Shown in pieces: positions 29,950 to 38,116 of a DNA stretch of 64,000 nucleotides (its first letter is position 1; each line of letters begins with the position of its first letter). The stretch is taken from NCBI RefSeq assembly GCF_003363015.1, contig NZ_QRAP01000002.1, positions 496,001 to 560,000 on the forward strand, given 5' to 3'. The position numbers and the translations under genes are program-made. Below the pieces are notes generated by a model. The model saw only the letters and a program-made list of their open reading frames with translations. It did not search any database and had not been told where the DNA came from. Source of the DNA: Enterobacillus tribolii (GTDB taxonomy: Bacteria; Pseudomonadota; Gammaproteobacteria; Enterobacterales; Enterobacteriaceae).

Positions 29950-30666
29950 ATGTATAAATATAAAATGGCTCGCTCTGCGGCATTAATTAGCGCTCTTATT
30001 TTCACTGCGCCAGCTTTTTGTGCTAATCCGACTTCACCTGTTGCCAGCATCGGTGCAACGTTGCAACAGATGACCAAACAATATCCGATTCATCTCATTT
30101 CAATAGAACAAATTGCAGAGGAGTTAAAGAATAAACCGCCGATGGATATCGGTTTTGATATTGATGACACCATCTACTATTCTACCCCTGCATTTATCCA
30201 TGGTCAGCGAGCGTTATCGCCTGAGAGTAATGACTTTCTGAAGAAAAGTGAGTTCTGGGATCAACTTAGTAACGGTTGGGATAGTTTTTCCGTTCCCAAA
30301 AAATCTGCATCTGCATTGATTAAGCTGCATATGGATCGCGGAGACCGTATTTGGTTTATTACCGGCCGCCCGAAACCTACAAGCGGAAAAGAGACTGTGA
30401 CTGAGCTGTTGGGAAAAGATTTCTCCATTCCGCAGGAAAAGCTGAATAAAGTTATTTTTGCCGGAGAAGACAAAGGGGCGAAAATACAATATATCCGTGA
30501 TCGGAACATCAAATATTATTATGGGGATTCTGACGGTGACATTAAGGATGCCCGTGAAGCTGGCGCAGAACCTATTCGTGTGATGCGTGCACTGAATTCC
30601 TCTAACCAACCGATGCCTCGCAACGGCTCATTAGGCGAAAAAGTATTGATTAACTCTGACTACTGA
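29950..30666 (+). CDS. aphA: Class B acid phosphatase AphA (periplasmic nucleotidase)
   Basis: Secreted HAD-superfamily phosphatase that dephosphorylates nucleoside monophosphates in the periplasm. The precursor has 238 residues with a signal peptide ending ISALIFTAPAFCA. HAD motif I is FDIDDTIYYSTPAF (nucleophile and acid Asp), the Thr of motif II is in IWFITGRPKP, and motif IV is YYGDSDGDIKDA. GAGGGA precedes the ATG. E. coli AphA is usually a lone gene; here it is the third gene after a nucleoside permease and a porin, giving a complete release-and-uptake unit. Confidence 0.95.
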   Translation: MYKYKMARSAALISALIFTAPAFCANPTSPVASIGATLQQMTKQYPIHLISIEQIAEELKNKPPMDIGFDIDDTIYYSTPAFIHGQRALSPESNDFLKKSEFWDQLSNGWDSFSVPKKSASALIKLHMDRGDRIWFITGRPKPTSGKETVTELLGKDFSIPQEKLNKVIFAGEDKGAKIQYIRDRNIKYYYGDSDGDIKDAREAGAEPIRVMRALNSSNQPMPRNGSLGEKVLINSDY

Positions 30667-30687
30667 TTGATTCATTTTCCTGTTAGT

Positions 30688-30715
30688 CCCCCACCAGTCA
30701 GGGTGGGGGATTATT
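30688..30715 (+). terminator. Hairpin terminator after aphA
   Basis: An 8-bp stem CCCCCACC / GGTGGGGG with loop AGTCAG is followed by ATTATTG. The T-run is weak but the placement fits the end of the cassette. Confidence 0.65.
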
Positions 30716-30780
30716 GAGAACTGAGAAAACTATTTCTGGGACGCTGCTAATTACTCTCGAATTTAGCAAGTATGGAAACA

Positions 30781-30840
30781 CTCGAACCATTGGAGCAACA
30801 GGCAAGCATAATCGCCGATTACTGATTCTTGAAAAAGTAT
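30781..30840 (+). pseudogene. Remnant of a second HExxH effector gene
   Basis: The frame at 30781 reads LEPLEQQASIIADY, stop, FLKKYGY, which lines up with MEQQASIIADYWFLKTFGH of the intact gene at 26235-26292. The Trp codon is now TGA. It runs straight into the lipoprotein remnant in another frame, so it is the scar of a deletion that removed the rest of this pair. Confidence 0.75.
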
Positions 30841-31090
30841 GGCTATCAATGAAATTGGTAATGATAAAAATAGATTAAGCAAATATGATCTAAACGAAAA
30901 AATCACGACTGGTGATTGCGTACCAACGTTCGATTACAAGTTTGACGCAGGGAAGATATATACCTTTGATATTTATCTTACTTCAGAAAACAAACTAAAG
31001 AACCATACAAAACCAGCTGTGCGTTTTTATGGAGCGAGTTTTACTCTGCAAGATAATAATGGAAAGCCGGAGGCGACGACACCCTACTAA
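30839..31090 (+). pseudogene. Truncated second copy of the immunity-type lipoprotein
   Basis: An 83-codon open frame (MAINEIGNDKNRLSKYDLNEK...) matches the C-terminal two thirds of the lipoprotein at 26411: NDKNRLSKYDLN against SDKNRFSKNNLN, and both end NNNGK/DNNGKxEATTPY. The signal peptide, lipobox and ribosome site are gone, so it is probably not made as a functional periplasmic protein. It is fused directly to the effector remnant. The two copies have diverged enough that they come from an old duplication or from related pairs. Confidence 0.75.
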
Positions 31091-31141
31091 ACCGCTAGAG
31101 TCATGCCTGGTCGTTTACCTCTATCCACTGAAATCCTTGCG

Positions 31142-32002
31142 CTATCGCATTCCGTAACCGTGCTGGCGACATACCAGACATTGCGCGGTGTGCTCATCCC
31201 ATGAAAGAAATGTCCGGGAGCATGTCTTACACTGTGTATTGTGCAGAGGGTAAACAATTTCCTCTGCTTTACGCGCCTCAGGCGTAATGGTGATGGCATC
31301 GGCTGGGCATACCGCCTTGCATGCATTACAACCATTGCAAGCATTGGTTATAACGCTCAGGCTTTCACCCCCAAGTAACAAGGCTTTTTGCGGGCACACC
31401 CGTACACATGCCGCACATAAAACACAATCTGCGGTATCTAACTGTGGTGTGTGAGTGCTGAACTCGGGGAAAATATTCCATGAATCATCAGGATCCATCG
31501 CCGCAGAGCAGGCTGAGGCGTCGCGTACATGGAGCAGGTTACGCCGGCTGATATTTAATCCATTACTTTGCGGTGGATAAATCTGCCAGCCATGTTCCCC
31601 AAATTCACGCAACTTAAGATTCAGTGCTGCGATGGATAATCCCCACTGCGGAAAATCATCGAGTTCGATCGCCACCCCCCGGATATGCTGTTTCGTATGC
31701 CACAGTAAGAGTTCGTTGAGTGTGGGGGGCAGTAGCGTAAAGGGCTCCACCAGGCACTGATCCCGAAAATATCGCACCGGCGGTTTCAGGTTCACCAATG
31801 CTTTTCCGGGGCATACATATAAACAATTTCCGCAGTGAAGGCATTGCTCATCAGTCAGTGAAATGCCCTGGGGGGTTACCGTCAGGGCTCCGACAGGGCA
31901 AACATCAACACAGGCGCGACAGGAAGCGCGCCGAAATTTGTGGTAGAGACAAGACTCACCCACCCGGGCAGGTGGGGAGTCTGGCAAAGAGAAGCGAATC
32001 AT
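31142..32002 (-). CDS. Multi-cluster 4Fe-4S ferredoxin of the DMSO-reductase-type operon
   Basis: A 286-residue cytosolic iron-sulfur protein with two pairs of ferredoxin motifs: CRACVDVCPVG and CLHCGNCLYVCPG near the N-terminus, and CVLCAACVRVCPQ and CNGCNACKAVCPA near residues 190-240. A C-terminal CxxC...CxxC (CKTC, CLVC) looks like a zinc ribbon. A central region (about 75-165) has no Cys cluster. Its start overlaps the DmsC-type gene by one base, so it is the fourth gene of the operon. It is reminiscent of NapF-type accessory proteins that help mature or feed electrons to molybdoenzymes; the exact role is unknown. Confidence 0.75.
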   Translation of the reverse strand: MIRFSLPDSPPARVGESCLYHKFRRASCRACVDVCPVGALTVTPQGISLTDEQCLHCGNCLYVCPGKALVNLKPPVRYFRDQCLVEPFTLLPPTLNELLLWHTKQHIRGVAIELDDFPQWGLSIAALNLKLREFGEHGWQIYPPQSNGLNISRRNLLHVRDASACSAAMDPDDSWNIFPEFSTHTPQLDTADCVLCAACVRVCPQKALLLGGESLSVITNACNGCNACKAVCPADAITITPEARKAEEIVYPLHNTQCKTCSRTFLSWDEHTAQCLVCRQHGYGMR

Positions 32003-32814
32003 TAGCTGATGCTAAAAAAGGCAAATCGCAGCAAAACTTCCGCCACTACCAACATTGCCCCGCCCAGGAAAAGCGATCCCTTACGGGCGCGGAATACCCC
32101 GCCAACAAAAGCGCAGGCCCCGACAACAGACAGAACCCAGCCGGTCAGACGTACATAACTCGTGGCGTGGAATGCTGCCAGAGGGTTGTGCGGAAACGTC
32201 AGGGCATCGTTGAGTCCGGCCTCAGAGAGCCAGGTCATGTAGGGGATCTGCGTCAGCAAGCGAACCAGCACGACACCAACGATTATCACCACCATCAGGC
32301 GCGACATTCTGGCATTGGATGGCGATAGCAGTAAACTGGCCATCACCGCACCGATAATTCCCACCGAGCCATAGAACATCACCAGAGTATTAAAATGCAT
32401 CCATGTCGCCACTGAGGTATGGATGTAGATCTCACTCATGCAGAAAACATCTATCAGGCCCAGCAGCAGCGCTAACGGAATAAAACCTTTCCACAGTCTA
32501 CGCTTAAACAGCAATGCCAGCAGGCTTATCCCCGCCGCAGCAAGAAACAGACTGGCAAAAACGATTTCACGGCTCAGCCACGAACTGCTGATATGCCGCA
32601 GCGCATTGAAAGCGTTAAGCGGATACCCAAGATGGAATACTGATGCCAGCAACCCGCAGCCAGCCATGACACAGGCTGAAAATACCGGCAAAAGCAGCCG
32701 TTTTTGCTCCCCATCAGAAACATTTCCGCAGCACGGTTTCAGCGAAAGAAACAACGTAAGCCCTACCGCGCCCTGCAAAAGGAGCGTAAAAATCAACAGC
32801 GGCCATTCATGCAT
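32002..32814 (-). CDS. DmsC-type membrane anchor subunit
   Basis: Menaquinol-oxidising inner-membrane anchor of a DMSO-reductase-family complex, 270 residues with eight predicted membrane helices. It starts MHEWPLLIFTLLLQGAVGLTLFLSL, typical of DmsC, and includes HLGYPLNAFNALRHISSSWLSREI, the DmsC block with the conserved His and Ser-Arg-Glu. It overlaps the end of the iron-sulfur subunit gene by 8 bases and the ferredoxin gene by 1 base, so translation is coupled. Confidence 0.88.
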   Translation of the reverse strand: MHEWPLLIFTLLLQGAVGLTLFLSLKPCCGNVSDGEQKRLLLPVFSACVMAGCGLLASVFHLGYPLNAFNALRHISSSWLSREIVFASLFLAAAGISLLALLFKRRLWKGFIPLALLLGLIDVFCMSEIYIHTSVATWMHFNTLVMFYGSVGIIGAVMASLLLSPSNARMSRLMVVIIVGVVLVRLLTQIPYMTWLSEAGLNDALTFPHNPLAAFHATSYVRLTGWVLSVVGACAFVGGVFRARKGSLFLGGAMLVVAEVLLRFAFFSIS

Positions 32815-33436
32815 TGCGTTTCTCCTTTTTTTCCGCTCCCTGATGCGCTTTGATCACCAGATTAGGCCGCGTGATCGCAGAATCTGGCAGCCCGTTGACA
32901 TCGCAAAGGGCGCCGAACTTCTTACGCAATTCATCAATAGGGCCAAACTGAATGGCACCAAGCGGACACGTCGCCACGCATATGGGTTGCTCTCCCTGCG
33001 CCTGAAGATCAACACAAAAATCGCATTTGGACATTTGTCCGGTTTGCTCATTCAGCTGTGGCGCGCCGTAAGGGCAGGACCATGCACAATAGCCGCAGCC
33101 AACGCATTTGTCCGTGTTTACTCTGACGATGCCGTCGCCGGGTCTTTTATGCATTGCCGTCGTCGGGCAATTTTTGGTACAGATGGGGTCTGCACAGTGG
33201 TTACAGGAAATTGACAGGGTATATGCGAACACGTTGTTCTGCATTCCCCCCTGTCCGGTTGGCATGAAGCCGCCGCCTTTCACTTCGTACACCCGGCGAA
33301 AGCGGCGACCCACTTCGAGATTATTTTTATCTTTACAGGCCACCTGGCAGGCTTTGCACCCGGAGCAACGTGACGAATCGATAAAAAAGCCCAGCTGTTT
33401 ATCACTTACCGGGGCATAATCCTTAAACTGATTCAT
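32807..33436 (-). CDS. DmsB-type iron-sulfur subunit
   Basis: Electron-transfer subunit with four 4Fe-4S clusters, 209 residues. Cys motifs are CSGCKACQVACKDKN (residue 24 on), CNHCADPICTKNCPTTAM, CVGCGYCAWSCPYGAP and CDFCVDLQAQGEQPICVATCPLGA, in the DmsB order. The start overlaps the dmsA-type gene by 14 bases. It passes electrons from the membrane anchor to the molybdenum subunit. Confidence 0.93.
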   Translation of the reverse strand: MNQFKDYAPVSDKQLGFFIDSSRCSGCKACQVACKDKNNLEVGRRFRRVYEVKGGGFMPTGQGGMQNNVFAYTLSISCNHCADPICTKNCPTTAMHKRPGDGIVRVNTDKCVGCGYCAWSCPYGAPQLNEQTGQMSKCDFCVDLQAQGEQPICVATCPLGAIQFGPIDELRKKFGALCDVNGLPDSAITRPNLVIKAHQGAEKKEKRNA

Positions 33437-35819
33437 GCTTCCCTACCTCCACCAGCATGGTTTGATGTGAATTACCTTTCGCCAGAGCAGTTATTCTCGA
33501 CGAGCTCAGTACGTTGGCGCACCCGCCATGGTCCACGCCTTGCGCATCAGGTTGCCACCATGCCCCGGCCTGCATGGCCACCACGCCAGGCATTATGCGC
33601 TGAGTGACTTCAGCATCCACAAGGCTGACTCCGCGCTCGTTATGGATTCGGACCTTATCGCCCTGTTGAATGCCCCGCGGTTGCGCATCCAGTGGGTTTA
33701 TCCACAATTTTTGCGTCTGAACCTCCTGCAGCCAGGGGTTGGCATACTGCGTCGAGTTTGCGCGATTTTTCCCTTTCCAGGTGATCAGCTGTAACGGATA
33801 TTGTTTCGCCAGAGGATCTTCCGGCCCTTCGTGCGCCGGCACATAGTGCGACAGCGCCGGAATTTCCGGATGTTGCATGTCATAGAGCCGTTTTGAGAAG
33901 ATCTCTATTTTTCCGGAAGGCGTAGGGAAAGGATGATTTTGCGGGTCGCGGATGTTTTCTTCAAAGGCGATCCAGGGAGCGCTTTTGAACAGATGGCGAC
34001 GTTTGACCTGCAACTCTTCGAAAGTTGGCAGTTTCTCATCAGGCATCGCCTGACGCGTTTTTTCCCAGATATGCTCAATCCACTGCTTCTCGTCACGCCC
34101 CTGGCTAAACTCGGCTTCCACCCCGAGTTTCGCGGCCACTTCACGCTGCCATTCATAGTCGCTCCGGCGTTCGAATTCCGGCTCAATCACTTTTTCAGAC
34201 AGTACCAGATAACTTCCCGTCCCCCAGGTTTCACCGATGTTCCAGCGCTCCATAAAGCTGGTTTCAGGCAGGAGCACGTCGGCATAGCGGGCACTTGGCG
34301 TCATATACAGGTCGCTGACGACGATAAACTCGATTTTCGACTCATCTTCAAGCACTTTAGCCGCTTGATTGACATCCGGATTTTGGTTGGCAAGGTAGTT
34401 ACCCGCCAGTGAGAAAAGGATACGAATATTACTTTTCAGTTTTTCCGCACCGACCAGGCCATCTTCCTGAGTCACTTTGCTGGCATCATCCGCCGCCTGA
34501 ACCCAGTTCATGATGGAAATCTTTTCTTTCACTGGATTATCCAGGGTTTCCGTTCCCGTGGTAAATTTACGGTTTGCGCATCCGCCGTAGCCGGCTGCCC
34601 ACCCGCCCATAATTCCCACATTACCGGTGATCGTCGCCAAAATCGTAGAGCCGCGGGCTGAACGTTCCCCACAGTTATGCCGCTGTGGCCCCCAGCCCTG
34701 AATAAGCGCAGCGGGTTTGGTCGTCGCATAATCCCTGGCTAACTGGCGAATTGTCTGTGCGGGGACGTGGGTTATTTTTTCCGCCCATTCGGGCGTCTTG
34801 ACCACGCCATCTTTCTGTCCCATCAGATAGGCGACCAACGACTCATTTTCCGGAACGCCTTCAGGCATCGACGCTTCATCAAATCCGAGCGTGTAGCGGG
34901 TAATGAACGCTTTATCGTGGAGGTTTTCGCTGATGATGACGTACATCATTGCGTCCATCAGCGCATTGTCGGTCGTGGGTAAAAGAGGGATCCACTCGTC
35001 AGCAAGTGAGGAGGCCGTATCCGAATAGCGCGGGTCCACCACGACAAAACGTGTGCCGTTTTGCTTCATCTGCTGAAAATAGTGGTTGGTATGGCCGAAT
35101 ATACTTTCAGTAGGATTATGCCCCCACAGAATAACCAGTTTAGTCTCTTTCAGGGTATCAAGAGAGTTACCACTTGCCGCTGCACCATATGTATACGGTG
35201 TTGCCGCAACGGTATTGCCCAAACTGACGGAGTGATAGTAAGAGAGATACCCTCCGGTTATATTCAGCAGGCGTTTCATCATTCCGTCACCGGAAAACGC
35301 GCCGCCGCTTGTCGCGGTATTGTTATGCATAAAACGCGACTCAGGGCCATACTTGGCCGTAATGCGCTTCAGATTATCCGCAATCAGCGTTGTTGCTTCA
35401 TCCCATGAAATCCGCTGGAATTTTCCTTCACCACGCTTACCCACGCGCTTCATCGGATATTTAAGACGATCAGGGTGATAGACGAACTTCCGGTATCCAC
35501 GCCCACGCACGCAGGCCCGCATAATCGGCATCTCAGGATCTAGTTCATTATCAGGGCGGGTAGTAATTCGGGTTACTATCCCCTCTGAGACATGTGCACG
35601 GATATCGCATTTGCCCCCGCAATCGAAAGTGCTGCACGTCGCAATCACTTTTTCTGCGGGGACAGTGTTGGATTTCTCTGGTTTTTCTGAAGCAGAAGCT
35701 GCACCGGCACTTACTGAGACGAAGGGCAAGGTCAGAAGTAATGACCCTGACTTAAGGGCATCCCGGCGCGAAAGACGTAGAAAATTCTCGTCTTCTGTTG
35801 TTTTATTTTGTTCTCCCAC
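33423..35819 (-). CDS. dmsA: DMSO-reductase-family molybdopterin catalytic subunit (DmsA/YnfE-like)
   Basis: Exported bis-MGD molybdoenzyme, about 798 residues. A twin-arginine signal (LSRRDALKSGSLLLTLPFV) opens the protein; the iron-sulfur domain follows with CSTFDCGGKC and the downstream Cys in RACVRGRGYRKF. The likely Mo-ligand Ser lies in YHSVSLGN, aligned with Ser176 of E. coli DmsA. A GTG at 35819 is preferred because GGAGAG lies 5 bases before it; the GTG at 35825 would overlap that site. First Cys spacing is C-x4-C, not the C-x3-C of E. coli DmsA. No DmsD/TorD chaperone gene is next to it. The substrate (DMSO, other S- or N-oxides, or selenate) cannot be fixed from sequence alone. Confidence 0.85.
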   Translation of the reverse strand: MGEQNKTTEDENFLRLSRRDALKSGSLLLTLPFVSVSAGAASASEKPEKSNTVPAEKVIATCSTFDCGGKCDIRAHVSEGIVTRITTRPDNELDPEMPIMRACVRGRGYRKFVYHPDRLKYPMKRVGKRGEGKFQRISWDEATTLIADNLKRITAKYGPESRFMHNNTATSGGAFSGDGMMKRLLNITGGYLSYYHSVSLGNTVAATPYTYGAAASGNSLDTLKETKLVILWGHNPTESIFGHTNHYFQQMKQNGTRFVVVDPRYSDTASSLADEWIPLLPTTDNALMDAMMYVIISENLHDKAFITRYTLGFDEASMPEGVPENESLVAYLMGQKDGVVKTPEWAEKITHVPAQTIRQLARDYATTKPAALIQGWGPQRHNCGERSARGSTILATITGNVGIMGGWAAGYGGCANRKFTTGTETLDNPVKEKISIMNWVQAADDASKVTQEDGLVGAEKLKSNIRILFSLAGNYLANQNPDVNQAAKVLEDESKIEFIVVSDLYMTPSARYADVLLPETSFMERWNIGETWGTGSYLVLSEKVIEPEFERRSDYEWQREVAAKLGVEAEFSQGRDEKQWIEHIWEKTRQAMPDEKLPTFEELQVKRRHLFKSAPWIAFEENIRDPQNHPFPTPSGKIEIFSKRLYDMQHPEIPALSHYVPAHEGPEDPLAKQYPLQLITWKGKNRANSTQYANPWLQEVQTQKLWINPLDAQPRGIQQGDKVRIHNERGVSLVDAEVTQRIMPGVVAMQAGAWWQPDAQGVDHGGCANVLSSSRITALAKGNSHQTMLVEVGKHESV

Positions 35820-35877
35820 AATCACTCTCCGGTATTAGGTCAGGAGAGGATTTTTGCTTACTCCTCAGGGAAGACTA

Positions 35878-35891
35878 TTGATGCGCGTCAA
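35878..35891. promoter_or_regulatory. FNR-like site upstream of the dms-type operon
   Basis: TTGATGCGCGTCAA matches the FNR consensus TTGAT-N4-ATCAA with one change. It lies 59-72 bases before the GTG start of the catalytic subunit on the minus strand, a normal distance for an FNR-activated promoter, consistent with anaerobic expression. Confidence 0.75.
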
Positions 35892-36027
35892 TGGTGCTTA
35901 AATAATAATTCTTTTCGGGTAGTTCTCCTATAAAAGCGACACGGCAGGACTGTGGTGGTGAAGTCTAATTTATTGTTCCGGCGGATATGATTATTTATAA
36001 ACATTCAGTTTTTGTATGTAAATGGGG

Positions 36028-36225
36028 ATGTTCAGACTGAGTGCCTCAATGGGGGCAATTGCCTATTGTTGGCGCGATGCCCATTAAGGGCGCAACCGGT
36101 ATGATATCCCGGTATTAAATGCATTGCTGCCGGTATTCGGATTCCTGCTGGTTCTGCAAATAATGTTTAAGAATAAAACGTTGGCTATTCGCGCAGCAGA
36201 TAAAGCGATAAAAGTACAGCACTAA
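36028..36225 (+). pseudogene. C-terminal remnant of an unidentified membrane protein
   Basis: A plus-strand frame reads MFRLSASMGAIAYCWRDAH, a TAA at 36085, then GRNRYDIPVLNALLPVFG and a further hydrophobic stretch ending RAADKAIKVQH before a stop. The hydrophobic PVLNALLPVFGFLLVLQIMF segment followed by a charged tail looks like the last helix of a transporter. No ribosome site is visible and the family was not recognised. Confidence 0.35.
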
Positions 36226-36541
36226 AAACATCTCAAACTAACATCAGGAAAATGAGCTTCTGCACAGGGCCGGAGCGTCATGGATTGAGGGAGTATTTAG
36301 GATGCAACCGTGACATCCCTCTTTTTTCATTATTTTTACCACGTGCTGATAGCCCGGGAAGAGAGCCGTCAGCAGACCCTTCCCGTCTTCTATAGGCATG
36401 CAAAACGAAACAGGTATTCATTTATCGATAATTTGTGCCTATTTTTCGCAACAGGTTTCCATCCCTCAACGGAGTTGTTATAACACTATCGTTGGAAGCA
36501 CTTATCTAATAATTACAAATACCCTATATAAAGGAATAGCC
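36226..36541. other. Region upstream of the PTS gene
   Basis: About 315 bases containing an AT-rich stretch (36470-36535) likely to hold the promoter for the PTS operon, ending in an AAGGA ribosome site. No gene is supported; the frame open upstream of the PTS start lacks the family's sequence. No CRP or RpiR-family operator could be named with confidence. Confidence 0.35.
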
Positions 36542-38104
36542 ATGTCTGTAATACGTCAACGTATTCTGGCGGATATGCAAAGATTCTCCAGAGCAATGAT
36601 CGGGGCTGTCTTGTTCTTGCCGGTTATTGGATTAATTCTGGCATTAAGTTCAGTATTAACCAATCCGACGCTTATTTCTGAAACCAGTTTCTTACACCAG
36701 GTCGGTCAACTCCTTGGCGATACCTTCTGGCCATTGTTTGGCAACCTGGGCCTGCTTTTTTGCGTTGGCATCAGTTATGGCCTGGCGAAGGATAAAAAAA
36801 CCGAGGTCGCGCTGGTTGCCGTCATGTGTTTTATCATGTTTTTAGGTGCGAACCACTCCTGGCTGGAATACACTCACACCATTGCTGAGAAAGTAAACGG
36901 CGAATATTACGGCACCGGGCAAACACAAATATTGGGTTTTGTGGTTGTCGATATGGGAATGTTTTTAGGGATTATTCTTGGCTGCACCATTGCCTGGGTA
37001 CACAATAAAGTCTCTGAAATAGAACTGCCCGGCGCACTGTCTATGTATGGTGGGGCAAAACTCACCTTAATTGTCATGACGCCGGTAATTATCTTATATG
37101 CCATTGCCTTTACCTGGTTCTGGCCGATCATGACCCACGGTATTGCCGCCTTAACCGGTTTTATGAAAAATGCCGGGGTCGCCGGTGTTTTCGTTTACGG
37201 CTTCTTTGAAAAATTCCTGATCCTGACGGGCCTGCACCACTTCGTCTGGTCGCCGTTCCAGTTAACCCAGATTGGCGGAAGCCTGAGCGTTGACGGGCAG
37301 ACGGTTTCCGGTACTCAGGCCATCTTCCTGGCTTATATGCGCCATCCGGATCTTACGCCGATAATGAATGAAGCACTGCGTTTTTCACAGCAGGGCATGA
37401 CCACTATCTTTGGCCTCTCCGGCGCGGCGCTGGCGTTCTATCATACCGCCAGTCCTGAGAAGAAAATGATGGCGAAGGCAATTCTGCTGCCGGCGATTAT
37501 TACCTCGATCCTGACCGGAATTACGGAGCCCATTGAGTTTACATTCTTATTTATTTCACCGCTGCTGTGGCTGATTCACTCCACGCTGACTGCGGCCTCC
37601 CAGGCGCTCTGCGACCTGCTTACCGTACGCCCGTGGGGAGCTTCCGGCCTCATTGAGTTCCTGGTTTATAACCTTCCGCTGCCGGTAGCCCTAACTCGCT
37701 GGCCGGTGTACGTCTTGATTGGTATCGGACAATTCGCCGCTTACTATGTGATATTCCGTACCCTGGTCATCAAACTGAACCTGAAAACGCCGGGTCGCGA
37801 AGATGACGGTGAAGTGAAGCTCTACAGCAAAGAAGATTACCGCAACAAAAAGGCCAATGCAGGTCAGGCCGTTACCGATGAGATTATTAGAGGATTAGGC
37901 GGTAAAGAAAACATTATATCTGTTGATAACTGTTTTACCCGGTTACGCGTCGCGCTCCATCATCCCGAACATATTGATGAGGCTTTATTAAAAAGTACCG
38001 GAGCCAATGGTGTCGTGCGTAATCAAAATGAAGTTCAGGTTATTTACGGTGTGAAAGTTGGGCAGGTCCGAGCCCGGGTAGATAACTGGCTGGCAAATAA
38101 TTAA
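36542..38104 (+). CDS. PTS glucoside-type EIICB component
   Basis: Sugar phosphotransferase permease of the glucose/maltose family, 520 residues. The EIIC domain (about 1-430) has some ten membrane segments with the landmarks GVFVYGFFEKFLILTGLHHFVWSPFQ and LTGITEPIEFTFLFISPLLW (the GITE substrate motif). The EIIB domain (about 445-520) carries the phosphorylated Cys in SVDNCFTRLRVAL. No EIIA is attached, so it should use EIIA-Glc (Crr). The start at 36542 (MSVIRQRILADMQRFSRAM) has AAGGA just before it. A GH4 6-phosphoglycosidase gene follows by 12 bases, indicating an alpha- or beta-glucoside as substrate; GlvC and AglA are the nearest named relatives I recall. Confidence 0.9.
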   Translation: MSVIRQRILADMQRFSRAMIGAVLFLPVIGLILALSSVLTNPTLISETSFLHQVGQLLGDTFWPLFGNLGLLFCVGISYGLAKDKKTEVALVAVMCFIMFLGANHSWLEYTHTIAEKVNGEYYGTGQTQILGFVVVDMGMFLGIILGCTIAWVHNKVSEIELPGALSMYGGAKLTLIVMTPVIILYAIAFTWFWPIMTHGIAALTGFMKNAGVAGVFVYGFFEKFLILTGLHHFVWSPFQLTQIGGSLSVDGQTVSGTQAIFLAYMRHPDLTPIMNEALRFSQQGMTTIFGLSGAALAFYHTASPEKKMMAKAILLPAIITSILTGITEPIEFTFLFISPLLWLIHSTLTAASQALCDLLTVRPWGASGLIEFLVYNLPLPVALTRWPVYVLIGIGQFAAYYVIFRTLVIKLNLKTPGREDDGEVKLYSKEDYRNKKANAGQAVTDEIIRGLGGKENIISVDNCFTRLRVALHHPEHIDEALLKSTGANGVVRNQNEVQVIYGVKVGQVRARVDNWLANN

Positions 38105-38116
38105 TCAGGAGTTGTT

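Noticed and set aside
25548..31141. Integrative element bounded by a duplicated tRNA end
   Set aside because: The 3' end of tRNA-Gly is not repeated anywhere I could see, and no integrase gene is present.
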